Assembly (NCBI GenBank): GCA_943325515.2
Contig: CALPPS020000049.1
Span: 1-18,828 of the forward strand
Direction of reading: 5' to 3'
From: Flavobacterium psychrophilum
GTDB taxonomy: Bacteria > Bacteroidota > Bacteroidia > Flavobacteriales > Flavobacteriaceae
DNA length: 18,828 nucleotides
The notes beneath the pieces are model-generated. The model was not told the origin of the DNA and ran no database searches. It was given only the letters and a program-made list of their open reading frames with translations. The position numbers and the translations under genes were made by a program. This document shows, one piece after another, positions 14,977-18,828 of this stretch; position 1 is the stretch's first letter, and each line of letters opens with the position of its first letter.

Positions 14977-15459
14977 TTATTTTTTCATTTCATCCGATGA
15001 TTTATTCACCGCTGCTGCCAAACTTTCTTTATAAAAAATGATTTTATCCAGGACACATTTGTCAGAAGTTCCGATGATTTGTGCTGCAAGAATTCCCGCA
15101 TTTTTGGCTCCGTTTAGTGCTACTGTAGCGACAGGAACTCCACCAGGCATTTGTAAGATTGACAAAATACTATCCCAACCATCGATTGAATTGCTAGATT
15201 TCACAGGAACTCCAATTACTGGAAGTGGCGACATAGAGGCGACCATTCCAGGTAAATGAGCCGCACCACCAGCACCAGCAATAATAACAGAAACACCACG
15301 ATTGTGTGCGTTTTTACTAAAATCAAATAACTTTTCGGGAGTTCGGTGTGCTGAAACAATATCGACTTCGGTTTCGATGTCAAATCCTTTTAAGATGTCT
15401 ATGGCTTCTTGCATAACTGGAAGATCACTTTTGCTTCCCATAATGATGGCTACTTTCAT
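14977..15459 (-). CDS. purE: N5-carboxyaminoimidazole ribonucleotide mutase (class I PurE)
   Basis: Converts N5-CAIR to CAIR in de novo purine synthesis, using the product of PurK encoded just upstream. The 160-residue protein is full length. Visible are the nucleotide-binding MGSKSDLPVM (7-16), with S9 and D12 of the active site, and SAHRTPE with the catalytic H38. The glycine-rich GAGGAAHLPGMVAS and PVKSSNSIDGWDSILSILQM segments complete the octameric fold signature. The presence of purK next to it confirms class I. It is separated from purK by a 33-bp gap filled by a heptamer array and from the peptidase by three bases. Confidence 0.97.
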   Translation of the reverse strand: MKVAIIMGSKSDLPVMQEAIDILKGFDIETEVDIVSAHRTPEKLFDFSKNAHNRGVSVIIAGAGGAAHLPGMVASMSPLPVIGVPVKSSNSIDGWDSILSILQMPGGVPVATVALNGAKNAGILAAQIIGTSDKCVLDKIIFYKESLAAAVNKSSDEMKK

Positions 15460-15462
15460 ATT

Positions 15463-15497
15463 AATTGATAATTAACAATTGATAATTAATAATTATT
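15463..15497. repeat. Five 7-bp units between purK and purE
   Basis: AATTGAT (15463), AATTAAC (15470), AATTGAT (15477), AATTAAT (15484) and AATTATT (15491) are in exact register, filling the gap and covering the purK stop codon. The same AATTGAT unit forms the array upstream of purK. Confidence 0.85.
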
Positions 15498-16653
15498 CCG
15501 CAATTATACGGATGGTATTCTTAACTTTTTCTGCAATTTTTCTTGCTTCTTTCATATTCTCATTTACAATTGTAACATGTCCCATTTTTCTGAACGGTCT
15601 TGTCTCTCTTTTGCCGTAAATGTGTGGTGTTACTCCATCAATTGCCATTATTTTTTCAATATTTTCATAAACCACATTTCCAGTATAACCTTCAGCACCC
15701 ACCAAATTTACCATAATTCCTGCAACTTTACTAGCGGTATTTCCTAGCGGTAAATTTAAAATGGCACGTAAATGATTTTCAAATTGTGAAGTATAACTCG
15801 CTTCAATGCTATAATGTCCTGAATTGTGAGGTCTTGGCGCGACTTCGTTGACTAAAATTTCATCGTCATAAGTTTGAAACATTTCTACAGCAAGCAGCCC
15901 AACATGATTGAATGCTTCGGAAACTTTTAGTGCTACTTCTGTTGCTTTCATGGCTACTTTCTTGTCAATTCTTGCTGGACAAATTACATATTCCACTTGA
16001 TTAGCTTCTGGATGAAATTCCATTTCCACCACAGGATAGGTTTTTACTTCGCCAGAAACAGAACGAGCCACAATTACTGCTAATTCATTTTTAAACGGAA
16101 CCATTTCTTCTATTAAACATTCCATGTCTGGTAAGGATTCCAAATCATGAGCTTGTTTTAAAATTTTCACTCCATTCCCATCATAACCAAAACGAGCACT
16201 TTTCCATACACATGGCTGTTGGAATTTAGATTGTTGATTAAAGATTAAAGATTTTAGATTTTGAATGTTTTCGAATCGCTGATGAGGTGAAGTTGGAATA
16301 TTATTTGCAACATAAAAATCTTTTTGATTTCCTTTGTTTTGTATCAATCGCAAAGTCTTAGGCGACGGAAAAACAGACAATCCTTCGGCTTCTAGTTTGT
16401 CTAAAGCATCTAGATTGATGTTCTCAATTTCAATGGTTAAGAGATTTACTTTTTTCCCAAATTCATAAACGGTATTAAAATTCATTAAATCTCCAATGAA
16501 AAATTCAGTGGCGCCAAATTGTGATGGTGCTTCAGCACTTGGATCAAGTATATAAGTTTGTATATCGAATTTTCTGGTTTCGGCTAAAAGCATTTTGCCT
16601 AACTGTCCTCCGCCAAGAATACCCAGTTTGAAATCGGATGAGAAGTAGTTCAT
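15493..16653 (-). CDS. purK: N5-carboxyaminoimidazole ribonucleotide synthase
   Basis: An ATP-grasp enzyme that carboxylates AIR with bicarbonate and ATP to N5-CAIR, the substrate of PurE. The 386-residue protein starts with the N-terminal nucleotide fold LGILGGGQLGKML (10-22). The ATP-grasp core contains VWKSARFGYDGNG (149-161), LIEEMVPFKNELAV and the metal-binding NEVAPRPHNSGHYSIEA. Residues 131-144 (QNLKSLIFNQQSKF) are encoded by six consecutive degenerate 7-bp units, an unusual repeat inside coding sequence; they lie in the variable loop before the ATP-binding strand, so activity need not suffer. The gene leads the purK-purE-peptidase unit from a strong promoter 16 bases upstream of its ATG. 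Confidence 0.96.
   Translation of the reverse strand: MNYFSSDFKLGILGGGQLGKMLLAETRKFDIQTYILDPSAEAPSQFGATEFFIGDLMNFNTVYEFGKKVNLLTIEIENINLDALDKLEAEGLSVFPSPKTLRLIQNKGNQKDFYVANNIPTSPHQRFENIQNLKSLIFNQQSKFQQPCVWKSARFGYDGNGVKILKQAHDLESLPDMECLIEEMVPFKNELAVIVARSVSGEVKTYPVVEMEFHPEANQVEYVICPARIDKKVAMKATEVALKVSEAFNHVGLLAVEMFQTYDDEILVNEVAPRPHNSGHYSIEASYTSQFENHLRAILNLPLGNTASKVAGIMVNLVGAEGYTGNVVYENIEKIMAIDGVTPHIYGKRETRPFRKMGHVTIVNENMKEARKIAEKVKNTIRIIAE
16222..16263. repeat. Six 7-bp units inside purK
   Basis: On the plus strand GAATTTA, GATTGTT, GATTAAA, GATTAAA, GATTTTA and GATTTTG follow at exact 7-bp steps from 16222. The array is 42 bp, or 14 codons, begins and ends on purK codon boundaries, and encodes residues 131-144 without a frame break. 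Confidence 0.8.
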
Positions 16654-16669
16654 TGCAGTTGTGTTTGGG

Positions 16670-16699
16670 CAAAGATACTATTCAATTGATAATAGACAA
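16670..16699 (-). promoter_or_regulatory. Promoter of the purK-purE-peptidase unit
   Basis: On the minus strand TTG (complement of 16697-16699), a 19-bp spacer, and TATCTTTG followed by C (16670-16677) give a near-ideal Bacteroidetes promoter. Transcription should start near 16664, leaving a leader of about 11 bases. The -33 TTG lies inside the heptamer array. Confidence 0.65.
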
Positions 16700-16725
16700 T
16701 TGATAATTGATAATTTTAGTTATTG
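16684..16725. repeat. Six 7-bp units upstream of purK
   Basis: AATTGAT at 16684, 16698 and 16705 alternates in register with AATAGAC (16691), AATTTTA (16712) and GTTATTG (16719). The array begins six bases upstream of the purK TATCTTTG box. No terminator is evident in the rest of this 136-bp gap after the DUF1501 gene. Confidence 0.8.
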
Positions 16726-16789
16726 ATTTTTCTTAAAATATCTTTTACAGCAAACAGATTTGAAATTCAGAATTCATTTGTAGAAAAGA

Positions 16790-18427
16790 TTATCTTCTAA
16801 TAATAACTTTTTTACTGACGTTACCATTAACGGTATTTATTTTAAAACTATACAATCCAATTGATAAGCTTTGGACATTAACAGTGAAAGTATTGCTTGT
16901 TAACGGATTTCTATAAACACCAATTAGTTTGCCATCAATGGTATAAATGGTAATATCATTGATAGTTGAAGTTGAATTTATACTAACTGTTTCTGCACTA
17001 GGGTTTGGATAAACGATAAGTTCGTTACTATGGTTATATGAATTAGTACTTAATAAAACATCATTATAACAGAATGGAGGAACGCTGTTTTGAGTGTTAA
17101 TTAAGTTACTAATTTTATTTCCGGCAAATCCGATATTGTTAGTATGATCATAAAAAGTTAAATCTAAAGTTGGATTGCTGACACCAAACCAATCTTGGAG
17201 AATTGTGCTAAATACTCTTCTGTAATCGTGTTGTACCGTTTGTATCTGAAAATTATTTCCAGCAATGGCTTCGCTCAAATTAATATTTGTACCTGATATT
17301 CCGGCATTTAATGAACTTCCAAAAACAAACATTGGTGCAATCTCGCCATGATCGGTTCCAAGATTACCATTCTCACCAGCTTTTCTGCCAAATTCTGAAA
17401 AAGTTACTGCAAGCACATCATCTCCAATATTTTGATTGTTTAAATCGGTTATGAAATTCGTAACTGCTTCAGAAACTTGGGCTAACAAATCGGCATGGCT
17501 TCCAGTATGTGTTGTTGTATTTGATGCCACTTGTAAATTGTGAGTATCAAAACCGCTAATTTTAACTAAATATACTTTGGTTTCTAAACCACCAGAAATA
17601 AATTTCGCAACTGTTTTTAATTGATTAGATAAACTTGTATTTGCATAAGTTATAGAATTTGAACCGGCATTAAATGCAGCTGAAATAGTTTGAGCATAGG
17701 TATTTGTTGAAGTGTCATTATTTAAAATATATTGAATTAAATCGCCATATTCAGAATTTGGTATTGTTGTGGGAGCAATTCCGCCCAATCCGTTTACTAT
17801 CGAATAAAAACCTGAGGGATCTTGACCGTTAATATTCAATGACATTCCGTGTTCAATTTCTCCATGAAACCCTAAAGAGTTTTCGCTGCTACCTAATTGA
17901 ATTCCAAGAGGGAAATTGGCAGTTAAAAAATTGGCAAAATAATTTTCTAAAAAACGACCAACCCAACCACTTTCCAAAACGTTATTTGCCGGAGTTCCAT
18001 CGCCACCTGTCAGCCACAAATCGGTTGATTTGAAATGTGATTTATCTTGTATTGGGTAACCAACACCTTGAATTAAACGCATTAAACCGTTGTCATATAA
18101 ATTTTTAAAACCCGTTAAAGAGGGATGAAGTCCAACTTGGTTTTCAAGCGGAAGAGTAGAGTCTAAATTAATTATTCCGTTACTTCCTCCAACGTTATTT
18201 AATTTTATGTTTGGTCGCAAAGCGGCATAAGTGTCGTATTGATTTATTGGTATTACAGTATTCAATCCGTCATTCGCACCAGAAAGTTGAATTAACACAA
18301 TTTTTTTAGCATTTACATTAGGACACGTTTTCAATCCAGCTGAATTGAACAATGCAAAAACTTCAGTCGGTAAAAGACTTAATGCACTTGCTGTTGAAGT
18401 TAATTTTATAAAGTTTCTTCTTTTCAT
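16790..18427 (-). CDS. DUF1501 protein with twin-arginine-like leader and type IX sorting domain
   Basis: A predicted exported protein of 545 residues. The N-terminus MKRRNFIKLTSTAS has a twin-arginine motif (RRNFIK, 3-8) followed by a moderately hydrophobic stretch to about residue 28. The DUF1501 domain, distantly related to alkaline phosphatase and sulfatase folds, spans about 40-435. It shows IQLSGANDGLNTVIP (46-60), GFDTH (292-296) and the hallmark TFSEFGRKAGENG with GTDHG (342-361). A C-terminal sorting domain (about 470-545) has VYPNPSAETVSI, GLYSFKI and the terminal KKVIIRR, typical of type IX secretion type A cargo. The expected location is the cell surface or medium. It begins 11 bases after the DUF1800 stop, so the pair is an operon. 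The enzymatic function is unknown. Confidence 0.9.
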   Translation of the reverse strand: MKRRNFIKLTSTASALSLLPTEVFALFNSAGLKTCPNVNAKKIVLIQLSGANDGLNTVIPINQYDTYAALRPNIKLNNVGGSNGIINLDSTLPLENQVGLHPSLTGFKNLYDNGLMRLIQGVGYPIQDKSHFKSTDLWLTGGDGTPANNVLESGWVGRFLENYFANFLTANFPLGIQLGSSENSLGFHGEIEHGMSLNINGQDPSGFYSIVNGLGGIAPTTIPNSEYGDLIQYILNNDTSTNTYAQTISAAFNAGSNSITYANTSLSNQLKTVAKFISGGLETKVYLVKISGFDTHNLQVASNTTTHTGSHADLLAQVSEAVTNFITDLNNQNIGDDVLAVTFSEFGRKAGENGNLGTDHGEIAPMFVFGSSLNAGISGTNINLSEAIAGNNFQIQTVQHDYRRVFSTILQDWFGVSNPTLDLTFYDHTNNIGFAGNKISNLINTQNSVPPFCYNDVLLSTNSYNHSNELIVYPNPSAETVSINSTSTINDITIYTIDGKLIGVYRNPLTSNTFTVNVQSLSIGLYSFKINTVNGNVSKKVIIRR

Positions 18428-18438
18428 TAGGCTTGTTT

Positions 18439-18828
18439 TTAAAAAACTTGTGACTCAGGAGCACTTAATATTTTGGTTAGCAATAATTTCAGACGAGGCT
18501 CTACAACAGCATTATTATTTGATGTGATAAAATTTTCCCAGGCAGTTGTCCAATAATAGTCTGCTAATCCTTGAAGTAAAAAAGAATTCATAAAATAATT
18601 TATTCTGTCAACCTCAGGTTCTTGTCCAAAAAGAGCTTTACATAGTTCAGAAGTTAAAACGAAAGGATCAAAAGCATCTGAAATTAAACCACCATTTTTG
18701 ATTACATCTGAAATATAAATTTTTCCGGCTATATTATTATTTCCGCTAATTCTGTTAAAGCCATCTAATAATGATTCTCCCAGACGATATCTTGCAATTA
18801 GGGTAGAAGATGAAATCCAATTTTTATC
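18439..18828 (-). CDS. DUF1800 protein, C-terminal part (runs off the right edge)
   Basis: The last 129 residues of a protein whose start lies outside the window, read directly from the minus strand with the TAA at 18439-18441. The visible segment includes NWISSSTLIARYRLGESLL near its start, GGLISDAFDPFVLTSELCKALFG written here as two adjoining stretches, and the ending LLTKILSAPESQVF. The pattern of a helical C-terminus ending in a conserved L-x-x-P-E-x-Q motif, directly before a DUF1501 gene, is characteristic of DUF1800 proteins. These accompany DUF1501 proteins throughout the Bacteroidetes and Planctomycetes; the joint function is not established. The call relies on the C-terminus and the neighbour. 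Confidence 0.8.
   Translation of the reverse strand, partial: DKNWISSSTLIARYRLGESLLDGFNRISGNNNIAGKIYISDVIKNGGLISDAFDPFVLTSELCKALFGQEPEVDRINYFMNSFLLQGLADYYWTTAWENFITSNNNAVVEPRLKLLLTKILSAPESQVF

Overview
The window is a chromosomal segment of a low-GC member of the Bacteroidetes, most likely Flavobacterium or a close relative in the Flavobacteriaceae. Evidence: strongly AT-rich DNA, no Shine-Dalgarno-like ribosome sites before starts, promoters of the TTG / TAnnTTTG type, a type IX secretion sorting domain, and flavobacterial-looking protein sequences. I see no tRNA, rRNA, insertion sequence, phage gene or CRISPR array. Coding density is high; no gap exceeds about 155 bases.

Layout. Positions 1-650 (minus) hold the N-terminal part of anmK (cell-wall recycling), divergent from a plus-strand run: acyl-CoA dehydrogenase, short-chain dehydrogenase, SprT-like metalloprotease and manC (GDP-mannose synthesis). 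A terminator hairpin after manC separates it from a long minus-strand block. In transcription order this block is gcvP (glycine cleavage P protein), a group III truncated haemoglobin, a KAS III-like ketosynthase, a small methyltransferase, a family 2 glycosyltransferase, and an Mla-type permease and ATPase. Divergent from gcvP is a membrane protein that looks like a degenerate UbiA relative. Its end overlaps the end of a minus-strand purine unit, purK-purE-M3 peptidase. The right edge has a DUF1501 protein with a twin-arginine-like leader and a type IX C-terminal domain, preceded by the C-terminal end of a DUF1800 protein; these two form the usual Bacteroidetes pair.

Most genes are ordinary metabolism. 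The unusual layer is in the DNA between them. Nearly every gap between co-directional genes carries a short array of degenerate 7-bp units (twice 8-bp units). Each array is homogeneous within itself but differs in sequence from the others. One such array (six units, 42 bp, exactly 14 codons) lies inside purK. At three loci (purK, the methyltransferase, the Mla permease) the array ends 6-7 bp upstream of a good TAnnTTTG element, so it occupies the spacer and -33 region of the likely promoter. This pattern is the best candidate here for something not well described.

Functional links: manC, the glycosyltransferase, the methyltransferase, the ketosynthase and the Mla-type transporter could all serve envelope glycolipid or lipid metabolism, but only their proximity supports that. 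purK, purE and the peptidase are very probably co-transcribed from a promoter at about 16670-16699. All functional calls rest on reading motifs by eye; no database search was run.
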